From: an uncultured Lachnospiraceae bacterium
GTDB lineage: Bacteria > Bacillota > Clostridia > Lachnospirales > Lachnospiraceae
Assembly (NCBI GenBank): GCA_947626795.1
Contig: CANQTH010000027.1
Coordinates: 1-34,747, forward strand
Direction of reading: 5' to 3'
Length of the DNA: 34,747 bases
Below, in pieces: positions 13,492 through 22,004 of the stretch. The position numbers and the translations under genes are program-made. The notes below the pieces were generated by a model that had not been told where the DNA came from, made no database searches, and saw nothing but the letters and a program-made list of their open reading frames with translations. Every line of letters starts with the position of its first letter. The stretch's first letter is position 1.

Positions 13492-15398
13492 ACAAGCTGA
13501 TTTATGAGAAAAATATGGATGCTTTACAAAAGAAGTATCCCATGTGGGCTGCTATTTTGGAAAATACAAGGCGGAAAAAACGAGGATTTGACGTCGAGGC
13601 GGAGCAGAGCCTGATGGGGGAAACCATCCTTAAAGTCAGAAGTGAAGGGAAAACGCTCTACCTGAATGGACGGTATGCGCCGTCAGCCGTGGTTGACAGA
13701 TGGTTTGAACAGCAAGGAAAAATAGAAGAATATTCTCCAATCGTTATTATGGGAGTCTCGAATGGGGAGCATATCCGCCAGATTATGGAGCGTGTGCCAA
13801 AAACCTGCAATATCCTGATATATGAGCCGTCGTTTGAATTGTTCCGCAGGGCAATGCAGGAAGTGGATCTGTCCTTTATTTTCCAATGGGATATCCCGGT
13901 GGGGATTATAGTAGAAGGAATCAATGAAGGTGAATTTGACGCTTATTTCCAATTTTTTGTCTCATATGATAATCTGACGCAGATACATTTATATCTGTCG
14001 GGGAATTATCGAGAGCTGTTCCCGGAGCAGGTAGAAAGCTTTATTGAACGGATAAAAACGCATATCTTTAATATCCAGGTTGCATGGGCGACAGCCTTGC
14101 GCTATGCAAATGTGCGGGCAGTGAATGTGTTCACGAACATCCATTACCTGTATGAAGGGTATAGCATGAGAGAGTTGCTCGGCATACTTCCGGAGGATAT
14201 CCCGGCTATCATTGTAGCGGCAGGTCCGTCCTTAAATAAGAATATCATGGAGTTGAAAAAAGCAGTGGGAAAGGCCTGCATCATTGCGACAGACACGGCG
14301 ATGAAGCCTCTGTTGAATGCAGGAATCGTTCCGAATCTGTTTGTGATCGTGGACGGGCTGAAACCGGAGCTTCTCTTTCGGCATAAGGACATATCGAGGG
14401 TTCCAATGGTCACAATGACAGCGGTTTCGGTTGGACCTATGGATTTCCATAAGGGGAAGAAGTTCTTTTATAACAGCGGCTCCAGCATAGAAGACGCGAT
14501 GTTGAATGAGCTGAGTAAGAAAGAAAACGAGGATTATCTTTTACCAAATTTGATGTCGGGTGGATCTGTGGCGACTTCTGCATACTGCCTTGCTATTAAT
14601 ATGGGGGCGAAAACCGTTATTCTTGTAGGGCAGGATCTTGCCATGACGGGTAATAAGACGCATGCGGACGGCACGTTTAAGGATAAGATGGATGAGATTG
14701 ATGTGGAAAAAGGAGGATATATCGAGGTAGAGTCTGTAGATGGTGGGACTGTGTGGACTAGCCCCGATTTTAAATTGTATCTGGATTGGTATGAAAAATG
14801 GATAAAGACATGGAGCCATATCACGACCGTGGACGCTACCGAAGGAGGCGCCAAGATCCATGGGAGCAAGGAAATGACATTGAAGGGCGCAATCCGCAAG
14901 TATTGCAAGCGGGAATATAATGTCAAGTGGCATATTGACCATTCCAAAAAACTGTTTGTGGGGGATAATCGTAAAATAGCGCTGGAATATTTTGAAGGGG
15001 TACCTGATAAATTGGCGGAAGTAGGGAAAAAGGCAAAGGAAGGCAGGCGTTATTATGAGCAGTTGGAAAAGCTCGCCAGCCGGGGCAAGACGGCAGGAAA
15101 AGAATTAGATAAGACGCTGAAGCGGATCAAAAAAATAAACCGATATATGGAAACGGACTATATGGCAGCCACAGTTATGGACAGCTTGGTAGGTTTGAAT
15201 TATTCCCTGCGCCCGGCAGTCTATCAGACAGGGGAGGATTTGCAAAGCGATTTGCTGGACATGGCAAAACAGGGGAAGGTCATAACCTATGGAGTAGGGA
15301 TCGCTGCCGCAGAGATTAAGGAGATTGCAGAAAAAACAATTGTAAAATATGCAAAAGAGCATCCGCTTGAAGAGCAGATGGAAAAGAAAAAGGAGTAA
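13488..15398 (+). CDS. maf: Maf-type (DUF115) flagellin glycosyltransferase
   Basis: This is a 636-residue motility-associated factor. The central DUF115 domain shows IIVAAGPSL at about 242-249, IIATDTAMKPLL, VIVDGLKPE, SGGSVATSAY and LVGQDLAMTG at about 379-388. These form a nucleotide-binding core related to sialyltransferases. The Lys-rich C-terminal helical region (about 480-636) probably binds flagellin. Maf proteins transfer nonulosonic acids such as pseudaminic or legionaminic acid to Ser/Thr of flagellin in the cytoplasm before export. The gene lies in a SigD-driven operon just after flagellin and before a NeuB-type synthase, the standard context. Confidence 0.92.
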   Translation: MNKLIYEKNMDALQKKYPMWAAILENTRRKKRGFDVEAEQSLMGETILKVRSEGKTLYLNGRYAPSAVVDRWFEQQGKIEEYSPIVIMGVSNGEHIRQIMERVPKTCNILIYEPSFELFRRAMQEVDLSFIFQWDIPVGIIVEGINEGEFDAYFQFFVSYDNLTQIHLYLSGNYRELFPEQVESFIERIKTHIFNIQVAWATALRYANVRAVNVFTNIHYLYEGYSMRELLGILPEDIPAIIVAAGPSLNKNIMELKKAVGKACIIATDTAMKPLLNAGIVPNLFVIVDGLKPELLFRHKDISRVPMVTMTAVSVGPMDFHKGKKFFYNSGSSIEDAMLNELSKKENEDYLLPNLMSGGSVATSAYCLAINMGAKTVILVGQDLAMTGNKTHADGTFKDKMDEIDVEKGGYIEVESVDGGTVWTSPDFKLYLDWYEKWIKTWSHITTVDATEGGAKIHGSKEMTLKGAIRKYCKREYNVKWHIDHSKKLFVGDNRKIALEYFEGVPDKLAEVGKKAKEGRRYYEQLEKLASRGKTAGKELDKTLKRIKKINRYMETDYMAATVMDSLVGLNYSLRPAVYQTGEDLQSDLLDMAKQGKVITYGVGIAAAEIKEIAEKTIVKYAKEHPLEEQMEKKKE

Positions 15399-15401
15399 GG
15401 T

Positions 15402-17108
15402 ATGGCACTGGAAGGACAACAGTTGTTGGAATATGCATATGAGCAATTTGAAAAGAGAGCGTATGATGCGGCATTAGAGGCATTTATTCTTGCTTATGTA
15501 AAAGGATATGAGCAGGAATGGGCACTGGAGAATATTTATAATTGCTATATGGCAGGAAATGAGGCAGAGTTTCAAAAAACATATGGACTTTGGGGAATGG
15601 ATGGGAAGCCGAAGTATGAAGAGCTGATATTGGATTTTATCCCGTATCGGGAAGGTGAATACTATATATTCGATAAAGAATTGAGAAATTTCCGAGGGAT
15701 ATTTTCTGTTGGAAGTATAGGTTCTTTTGAACGCCAGGAAGATTTCAGGCAGATGGAATTTAGCGCGCTTGCAGTTTCAATGTATTGGGATTGGAGGCGA
15801 CTGCCTGAAATTTTGGCGGAAGCAGTGTTCCATGAGATATATGCCGTGTGTAAAGACATGAATCGTTGCGCAGCTTTTTTCAAGATTCCAGAGTTGGCGG
15901 AGTATGCAAAAAACATTGTGTTGTTCCCGAGTGCGGAGGTCTTTCAGAAATATTTCCATGAGCATACATCGGTTTATCTCCCAAAGATTTGTACAGGGGA
16001 AGAAGATGGAAAACGGGGATTATTGGAAATTTTAAACCAGGAGCATGCATATCGGCTGACGCCGGAGGGGCGGAGTACGGACAATATATTACTGACAATA
16101 GGGATTCCAACTGCTCATCGAGGAAATCTGGTTTTAAAGCGGCTAGAGAATTTGGTGAAGATGCCATATGATGCAGAGGTTGAAATTGCAATATCGAAAA
16201 ATTGCGTGGATCTTTATGAAAGGGAGTATGCGCAGATTCCATTATTGCAGGATGCTAGGATTAATTATTTTGACCATAAAAAAGCGTTAAAGATTACGGA
16301 AAATTGGAGTTATACAGTGAAGATGGCACATGGGAAGTATGTATTATTAGTATCGGATGAAGATGATATTGTTTTGGAAGCATTAGAGCATTATCTGGCA
16401 TTGTTGAATAGGCATCGAGAAAAAGTGAGTGTGGTACGGGCAAAAACTAGTTATCAATATGCAAGGATAAATAAAAAAATATATGGGAAAAAGGGCTTAG
16501 ACGCTTTTGAGAAAATGTTTTTGGGACAGAATTACTTATCTGGACTAATTATAAGGAGAGAAGATTTTTTGCAGGAATATGAATATTTGCTGAAGTTAGA
16601 GCGGTTTGAAAAAAATGATTTTTATAGGTTTTATCCACATGAGTGGTGGTGTGCTGTATTGAGTAAGAAAGGGGATTATATTCAAGAACCAATAGTATTG
16701 ATTTTGGAGCAAGAGTCTGTGCGAATAAAACAATTGAAACAATTGAAGGAGGGGGGATATATAACAGGAGATTTTCAAAATGTGGAAACAAAACTTCCAC
16801 CATATGCAACTTATGATGCCAGATTAAAGCAGTTTCAGGGATATGTTGAATTTATACATTTTTTTTGGGGGGAAAACAGCGAGGGGATAGAAGTGGCAAT
16901 GCAGATGGTCATGGGAAAAACATTGTATTTGCTTACATTAGCAAAAAACTATGGTTATGACGAGGAACATTTTGGAGAAAAGGTAAATGAGTTTATGCAG
17001 ATGTGTAGAGAGGCGATTGAAGATTTTGCATTAAGTAAAGAGCAGAAAATCACAATTTTAAAAATCCTTGAAAATTCTTGCTTAAGGATACAGGGAACAC
17101 CCAATTAA
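15402..17108 (+). CDS. GT2-like glycosyltransferase with an N-terminal helical domain
   Basis: The 568-residue protein has two parts. Residues 1 to about 220 are helical, with TPR-like packing at the start (LLEYAYEQFEKRAYDAALEA). Residues from about 228 form a GT-A fold: LLTIGIPTAHRGNLVLKRL, VEIAISKNCVD, then KYVLLVSDEDDIV with the DXD-like metal site at 319-322. A DEWW-like motif (HEWWCAVL) lies near residue 410. GT2 enzymes use nucleotide sugars with inversion. Three bases separate it from maf, so it probably extends the flagellin glycan. Its second half is more AT-rich than maf. Acceptor and donor cannot be named. Confidence 0.82.
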   Translation: MALEGQQLLEYAYEQFEKRAYDAALEAFILAYVKGYEQEWALENIYNCYMAGNEAEFQKTYGLWGMDGKPKYEELILDFIPYREGEYYIFDKELRNFRGIFSVGSIGSFERQEDFRQMEFSALAVSMYWDWRRLPEILAEAVFHEIYAVCKDMNRCAAFFKIPELAEYAKNIVLFPSAEVFQKYFHEHTSVYLPKICTGEEDGKRGLLEILNQEHAYRLTPEGRSTDNILLTIGIPTAHRGNLVLKRLENLVKMPYDAEVEIAISKNCVDLYEREYAQIPLLQDARINYFDHKKALKITENWSYTVKMAHGKYVLLVSDEDDIVLEALEHYLALLNRHREKVSVVRAKTSYQYARINKKIYGKKGLDAFEKMFLGQNYLSGLIIRREDFLQEYEYLLKLERFEKNDFYRFYPHEWWCAVLSKKGDYIQEPIVLILEQESVRIKQLKQLKEGGYITGDFQNVETKLPPYATYDARLKQFQGYVEFIHFFWGENSEGIEVAMQMVMGKTLYLLTLAKNYGYDEEHFGEKVNEFMQMCREAIEDFALSKEQKITILKILENSCLRIQGTPN

Positions 17109-17158
17109 ACAAGAACAAAAGATGATAGAGCAGTAGAAAAAGGGAGGGGATATTTGAG

Positions 17159-17983
17159 ATGCATATATTTGTTACGGCAGAAATTGGGATCAACCATAAT
17201 GGGGATATCGGCATTGCGAAAAAATTGATTGACGCGGCTGCGCTTGCGGGCTGTGATGCCGTGAAATTCCAAAAACGGACAGTGGACAAGGTATATACGA
17301 AAGAATATTTAGACAGCCCGCGTCAGAGCCCGTGGGGGACGACGCAGCGTGAGCAAAAGGAAGGCTTGGAATTCGGGCAAGAGGAATATGAGGAAATAGA
17401 TGGGTATTGCAGGGAGAAGGGGATAAAATGGTATGCCTCCGCATGGGATGTGGATGCGCAGAAATTCCTGCGGCAGTTCCATCTGGATTACAATAAAGTG
17501 GCGTCCGCAATGCTCACAAATGATGACCTGCTGGTGGAAATCGCAAAAGAAAAACGGCATACATTCATCGCGACGGGAATGAGCACATTTGAGGAGATTG
17601 GCCATGCAGTAGAGATCTTCAAGGAATATCAATGCCCGTATGAGTTAATGCATTGCAACAGCGCCTATCCAATGGAGCCGGAAGACGCGAATTTAAAATT
17701 GATACCTGTTTTGCGGGAAAAATATAGGTGCAGGGTTGGGTATAGCGGACATGAGGAGGGGACGCTTGTCAGCATTTGCGCAGCGGCGCTTGGGGCAACG
17801 TCCATTGAGCGGCATATCACGTTGGACAGAACAATGTATGGGAGCGACCAGAAAGCTTCCATTGAGCCGTATGAATGGATGAAATTAGTAAAAGGGATCC
17901 GGAGCGTGGAAAAGATTTTGGGAGATGGGGAAAAGAGACTGTCCCCGGCGGAAGAAGAAGTGAAGAAAAAATTGCGAGGATAG
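17159..17983 (+). CDS. NeuB-family ulosonic acid synthase lacking the C-terminal SAF domain
   Basis: The 274-residue protein has the NeuB barrel motifs VTAEIGINHNGD (6-17), DAVKFQKR (about 33-40), FIATGMST, LMHCNSAYPM, VGYSGHEEG and IERHITLDRTMYGSDQ. NeuB enzymes condense phosphoenolpyruvate with an aldose to form a 2-keto-3-deoxy ulosonic acid. Typical sialic, legionaminic and pseudaminic acid synthases are about 340-360 residues and end with an antifreeze-like (SAF) domain that caps the active site of the dimer partner. That domain is absent here, with the frame ending naturally 2 nt before the next gene. The substrate may therefore differ from ManNAc-type sugars. Ribosome site: GGGAGGGGA. 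Confidence 0.88.
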   Translation: MHIFVTAEIGINHNGDIGIAKKLIDAAALAGCDAVKFQKRTVDKVYTKEYLDSPRQSPWGTTQREQKEGLEFGQEEYEEIDGYCREKGIKWYASAWDVDAQKFLRQFHLDYNKVASAMLTNDDLLVEIAKEKRHTFIATGMSTFEEIGHAVEIFKEYQCPYELMHCNSAYPMEPEDANLKLIPVLREKYRCRVGYSGHEEGTLVSICAAALGATSIERHITLDRTMYGSDQKASIEPYEWMKLVKGIRSVEKILGDGEKRLSPAEEEVKKKLRG

Positions 17984-17985
17984 CC

Positions 17986-19041
17986 ATGATACGTTTGGTG
18001 GTATTTGACATTGACGGGGTGCTTACGGATGGCAGCATTATTATTGATGAATCTGGCCGGGAACAGAAGAAGATAAATTTAAAAGACATAGACGCTATTT
18101 TTGAACTGAAGCGCAAGGGATTCCTGTTAGCGGCGGTCACGGGGGAATCTTCCGATATCGTCTCGTATTTTAAAGCGCGTTTTCCGTGGGATTATTTTTA
18201 TTCTGGGGAAAAGCATAAATTGGAGGCTGTCCAGAAGCTGGAAAAGCTGGCGTCAGTGCCAAGGGAGGAAATCTGTTATATCGGCGATGGGAAATATGAT
18301 GTTGAGCCATTGGCATATGCGGGTCTTGGGATTTGCCCGGCAGATGCGATCGACCATGCGAAACAGGCGGCGGACGTGATATTGCAGAAGGCAGGGGGCG
18401 CAGGCTGCTTATGGGAGATGGTTGGGATCTTGGATAAATATAATGTCCCCGATTGCAGGGAACATTATTTTTTGGAACGTTTGGAAGAACATAAGGATAT
18501 CTTTAAGAAGCTTTCCTCGGACATAGGGCTTATGGACGTGGCCATGGGGATCGGGGAAAAGATCTTGGAGATATTTGAGAAAGACGGGAAGGTTTTGATC
18601 TTTGGGAATGGGGGAAGCGCGGCGGACGCGCAGCATATCGCAACCGAATTTATCAGCCGTTTTTACCGGGAACGTCCGGCCATGAACGCGGAGGCATTGA
18701 GCGTGAATACATCGACCCTGACGGCGGTAGGGAATGATTACAGCTATGAGAGGGTTTTTGTGCGTCAGATAGAGGCAAAAGCGCGGGCCGGCGACATGGT
18801 GATCGGGATATCGACCAGCGGGAAGTCTAAGAATGTGATAGAGGGATTGCGGTATGCGAAGGAAAATGGAATCTATACGGCGATCCTAATGGGAGATTTT
18901 GAAAACCCTGAGTTAGGGGAGATAGCGGACTATCAGGTGAAAGTCCATAGCAAGATCACGCCGCGGATCCAGGAGGCGCATATTTTCATCGGGCATGTCA
19001 TTGCGGAATATGTGGAATATAAAAGATACGGGGAAGGATAG
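17986..19041 (+). CDS. Fusion of KdsC-like phosphatase and GmhA-like sugar-phosphate isomerase
   Basis: The 351-residue protein has two enzyme domains. Residues 1-150 are a HAD phosphatase of the KdsC class: FDIDGVLTDG with Asp8 and Asp10, TGE at 52-54 and GDGKYD at 100-105. Residues 165-345 are a SIS-fold isomerase like GmhA: FGNGGSAADAQHIATEF at 206-222, ISTSGKSKN at 275-283 and RIQEAHIFIGH at 327-337. His217, Glu221, Gln329 and His337 match the zinc ligands of E. coli GmhA in identity and spacing. The pair would isomerise a ketose phosphate and dephosphorylate an ulosonate phosphate around the NeuB step. Start: ATG 17986, 2 nt after neuB; an in-frame ATG upstream lies inside neuB. Confidence 0.88.
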   Translation: MIRLVVFDIDGVLTDGSIIIDESGREQKKINLKDIDAIFELKRKGFLLAAVTGESSDIVSYFKARFPWDYFYSGEKHKLEAVQKLEKLASVPREEICYIGDGKYDVEPLAYAGLGICPADAIDHAKQAADVILQKAGGAGCLWEMVGILDKYNVPDCREHYFLERLEEHKDIFKKLSSDIGLMDVAMGIGEKILEIFEKDGKVLIFGNGGSAADAQHIATEFISRFYRERPAMNAEALSVNTSTLTAVGNDYSYERVFVRQIEAKARAGDMVIGISTSGKSKNVIEGLRYAKENGIYTAILMGDFENPELGEIADYQVKVHSKITPRIQEAHIFIGHVIAEYVEYKRYGEG

Positions 19042-19045
19042 GGAA

Positions 19046-20806
19046 ATGGAAAAGCTCTCGGATTATGTGTTCCGGTTTATCCGGGAAAAGGGGATTGGCC
19101 ATGTGTTCATGCTGCCAGGCGGCGGCGCGATGCATCTGGTGGATTCCCTTGGCAGTTCAGGGATAGAGTATGTCTGCTGCTTGCATGAGCAGGCGGCGGC
19201 AATTGCGGCTGAGGCTTATGGCCAGCATACAAATGATATAGGGGTTGTCCTCACCACTTCCGGGCCGGGAGCGACGAACGCCATTACGGGCGTGACGGCG
19301 GGATGGATTGATTCGACGCCAATGCTTGTGATCTCTGGGCAGGCAAAGCGGGCGGATTTAGTTGGGGATACGGGAGTGCGTCAAATCGGTTCCCAGGAAG
19401 TGCAGATCATAGACATGGTAAAGCCGATCACCAAATATGCCGTCCAGGTAATGGAGCCAACGGAGATCCGTTATCATATGGAGCGGGCATATATGGAGGC
19501 GACAACAGGACGGCCAGGGCCAGTGTGGCTGTCGATCCCTTTGGATGTTCAGGCCGCGATGGTGGATAGAGCATCCATGGCAGGATATGATGCAGACACG
19601 CAGTTTCACAAGGCAGAGGGCCGCGTAATCGAAAGAACGGCAGAATTGCTGAGGCAGTCTAAAAAACCGCTGCTTTTGGCGGGGAATGGGATAAAGCTTG
19701 CAGGGGCGCGGGAACTTTTGGACAAGCTGTTGGAGCAGATGCCTATCCCGGTGCAGACAACATGGAAAGCGATAGATTTTTTTGGGGAGGAAGAAGAAGC
19801 TTATGTGGGGCATCCGGGCGGGATGGGGGACCGGGGCGCAAACCTGATTTTACAGGAAGCGGATTTTTTGCTGTCGATCGGAAGTCGGCTGGATACGAGC
19901 CTGACTGCTTTTAATGAGGGAAATTTTGGGAAAAATGCTAAGAAAGTGATCGTGGACATTGATAGAAACGAATTAAAGCGGATGGGGGTTGCCCATGTGG
20001 AAGAGAAAGCAGCTTGTGATGCGAAGGACTTCCTGGAACAGCTTTTGGAAAAAGCAAGGGAAGAAACATGGGAGACGCAAAAAGCGGCTTGGAAGAAATG
20101 GAGGGCAGCCTGCCATGCGGTGCGTAAGGAATATCCGGTTGTGACGGAGGCCCATAAGCAAGTGAAAGGGGTTGTAAGCGCGTATTATTTTATCGATGTG
20201 CTATGTGAAAATTTAAGGGCAGATGATGTCATCGTTCCAGAGAGTTCGGGAGGGGCTGGAGAGATCACATATCAGGCATTCCGATTGAAGCGGGGGCAGA
20301 AAATGAAAAACGCGGCGGGGCTTGGATCAATGGGATTTGGGCTGCCCTATGCGGTCGGCTCCTGCCTTGCAAATGGGAGAAGACGTACGGTATTGATCAA
20401 CGGGGACGGCGCATTTCAAATGAATATCCAGGAGCTAGAGACGCTGTCCCGCTTGCGGCTCCCGATCAAAATATTTATATGGAATAATGCCGGATATGCG
20501 AGCATCCGCTCCATGCAGCGGAACACGTTTGGCGGGCATTATGTGGCAAGTGGGGAATCGAGCGGGCTTATGATGCCAGATATCTGCAGGGTGGCGGAGG
20601 CTTATGGCTTTCCGGCCTTTTCGGCAAAGGATAACCGGGAAATGGAACTTCTTGTGCCAAAGATTTTAGGAATGCCAGGGCCAGTTCTTTGTGAGCTTAT
20701 GATATCGCCAGATGAAACCGTTTCCCCACGGACAAAAAGCTATCGCCTGCCAGATGGGAGCATGAGGTCTTCGTTATTGGAGGAAATGTGGCCATTATTA
20801 AAGTGA
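19046..20806 (+). CDS. Acetolactate-synthase-like TPP enzyme of a sugar pathway
   Basis: This is a 586-residue thiamine-diphosphate enzyme. The N-terminal Pyr domain has FMLPGGGAMHLVD and CLHEQAAAIAAEAYG with the catalytic Glu48, then TTSGPGATNAITGVT. A middle domain resembles the FAD/nucleotide-binding region. The C-terminal PP domain has NGDGAFQ at 452-458 and IWNNAGYASIRSMQ, the Mg-TPP site. It resembles the IlvB large subunit, but no IlvN small subunit or other branched-chain gene is nearby. The context is sugar synthesis, so a role in adding or removing a two-carbon unit on a sugar is plausible, as in yersiniose A formation by YerE. Start: ATG 19046, 4 nt after the fusion gene. Confidence 0.85.
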   Translation: MEKLSDYVFRFIREKGIGHVFMLPGGGAMHLVDSLGSSGIEYVCCLHEQAAAIAAEAYGQHTNDIGVVLTTSGPGATNAITGVTAGWIDSTPMLVISGQAKRADLVGDTGVRQIGSQEVQIIDMVKPITKYAVQVMEPTEIRYHMERAYMEATTGRPGPVWLSIPLDVQAAMVDRASMAGYDADTQFHKAEGRVIERTAELLRQSKKPLLLAGNGIKLAGARELLDKLLEQMPIPVQTTWKAIDFFGEEEEAYVGHPGGMGDRGANLILQEADFLLSIGSRLDTSLTAFNEGNFGKNAKKVIVDIDRNELKRMGVAHVEEKAACDAKDFLEQLLEKAREETWETQKAAWKKWRAACHAVRKEYPVVTEAHKQVKGVVSAYYFIDVLCENLRADDVIVPESSGGAGEITYQAFRLKRGQKMKNAAGLGSMGFGLPYAVGSCLANGRRRTVLINGDGAFQMNIQELETLSRLRLPIKIFIWNNAGYASIRSMQRNTFGGHYVASGESSGLMMPDICRVAEAYGFPAFSAKDNREMELLVPKILGMPGPVLCELMISPDETVSPRTKSYRLPDGSMRSSLLEEMWPLLK

Positions 20807-20835
20807 AATATTTATTAGAAGGAGAAATGGTTGAA

Positions 20836-21990
20836 ATGAAATGGGAAAATAAAGGTCATGAGTTTGATGCTTTAAGAGTGAGATTAAAAAATATAGATAC
20901 AAAATATTATATATGGGGTGCAGGAACTTTTGGAATTGCATTTTTTGAAGAATTTTGTGAAGAAATCCCTATTGTAGCTTTTGTAGATAGAAATAAAGAA
21001 AAATGGGGAAGAAAATTGTGCGGATTGAAAATTCTTTCCCCAGAAGAATTTTTGCAGGGAAGAAAAGATGAGATTGTAATTGTGTCAACAGGTATGACAA
21101 AATCTGCCTATGATCAGCTTCGGCAGATGGGACTTGTGAGGCACAAAGACTTCTTTCATATAGATGAAATATCTTCTATTTATATGCTAGATAAATATAA
21201 TAAGGTTTATGTTAGTGATCTTATGTTAAGTATTACGCAGTGTTGCACATTAAGATGTGAATATTGTAATGCTTTTATGCCTCAAATTAGCAATCCAGTA
21301 AATTATGATATGAAATTTATACAAGATGAAATAGATTTGTATTTTCGATGGGTTGATGAGGTGAATATATTAGGGTTGGTTGGAGGCGATGCGATGGCTC
21401 ATCCACGCTTTAATGAATTATTAAGCTGGATAGGAGAAAAATATTATCCTCACAAAGTTAAACATTTAGAGATATATAGCAATGCTGTGATTGAACCAGG
21501 AAAAGAAACATTGAAAATGTTTGAGAGATATGATGTTTTTTATAGATTTACAGATTATTCTGGGAATTCGGGGAGACAGAATATTGAGAAAATCACAATG
21601 ATTTTGGATGAACATCATATTAGATATGATCATGCAAAATTTGAGGATTGGTTTGACAGTGGATATCCACAACTTTCAAATGGAATAACTTCTGAAGATG
21701 GGCTAAAAAAGTTCTTTGAGTTATGTGACCGAAAGAGTTGTCATGGTTTGTGGGGAAATAAATTGTTATTTTGTGGAATGTGCTTGAATGCAGATTTGAT
21801 TGATTATTGTAAATTGAAAGAAACAGATTATTTTGATTTGGGGAATTATGATGCGTCTAAACGAATAGAATTATTGGAATATTATCTTGGATATAACGAA
21901 CGAGGATATATGGAATATTGCAAGATGTGTAATGGCGGCATAAATGTAAATACACACAAAATAGAAGTCGGTAAACAGATGAAAATTTAA
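20836..21990 (+). CDS. Radical SAM protein with N-terminal Rossmann-like module (I)
   Basis: This is a 384-residue protein. Residues 22-115 form a small nucleotide-binding-like module: YYIWGAGTFG at 24-33, VAFVDRNKEKWG with Asp51, then IVIVSTG. Residues from about 130 form a radical SAM domain with CTLRCEYC (Cys137, 141, 144) for the [4Fe-4S] cluster. The SAM-binding GGEP motif is replaced by GGDA. Six or more further Cys in the last 100 residues (CDRKSCHG, FCGMC, YCKMC) could hold an auxiliary cluster. It probably modifies a sugar or protein by radical chemistry; the substrate is unknown. Start uncertain: ATG 20836 is favoured over 20827 by the AAGGAGA spacing and by the similar start of the gene at 24578. 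The AT-rich block begins here. Confidence 0.8.
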   Translation: MKWENKGHEFDALRVRLKNIDTKYYIWGAGTFGIAFFEEFCEEIPIVAFVDRNKEKWGRKLCGLKILSPEEFLQGRKDEIVIVSTGMTKSAYDQLRQMGLVRHKDFFHIDEISSIYMLDKYNKVYVSDLMLSITQCCTLRCEYCNAFMPQISNPVNYDMKFIQDEIDLYFRWVDEVNILGLVGGDAMAHPRFNELLSWIGEKYYPHKVKHLEIYSNAVIEPGKETLKMFERYDVFYRFTDYSGNSGRQNIEKITMILDEHHIRYDHAKFEDWFDSGYPQLSNGITSEDGLKKFFELCDRKSCHGLWGNKLLFCGMCLNADLIDYCKLKETDYFDLGNYDASKRIELLEYYLGYNERGYMEYCKMCNGGINVNTHKIEVGKQMKI

Positions 21991-22004
21991 TAGGAGCATT
22001 GTAT

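Noticed and set aside
19046..20806. Biosynthetic acetolactate synthase for valine and leucine
   Set aside because: No small subunit or other ilv gene is nearby, and the gene is packed between sugar genes with 4-nt spacing.
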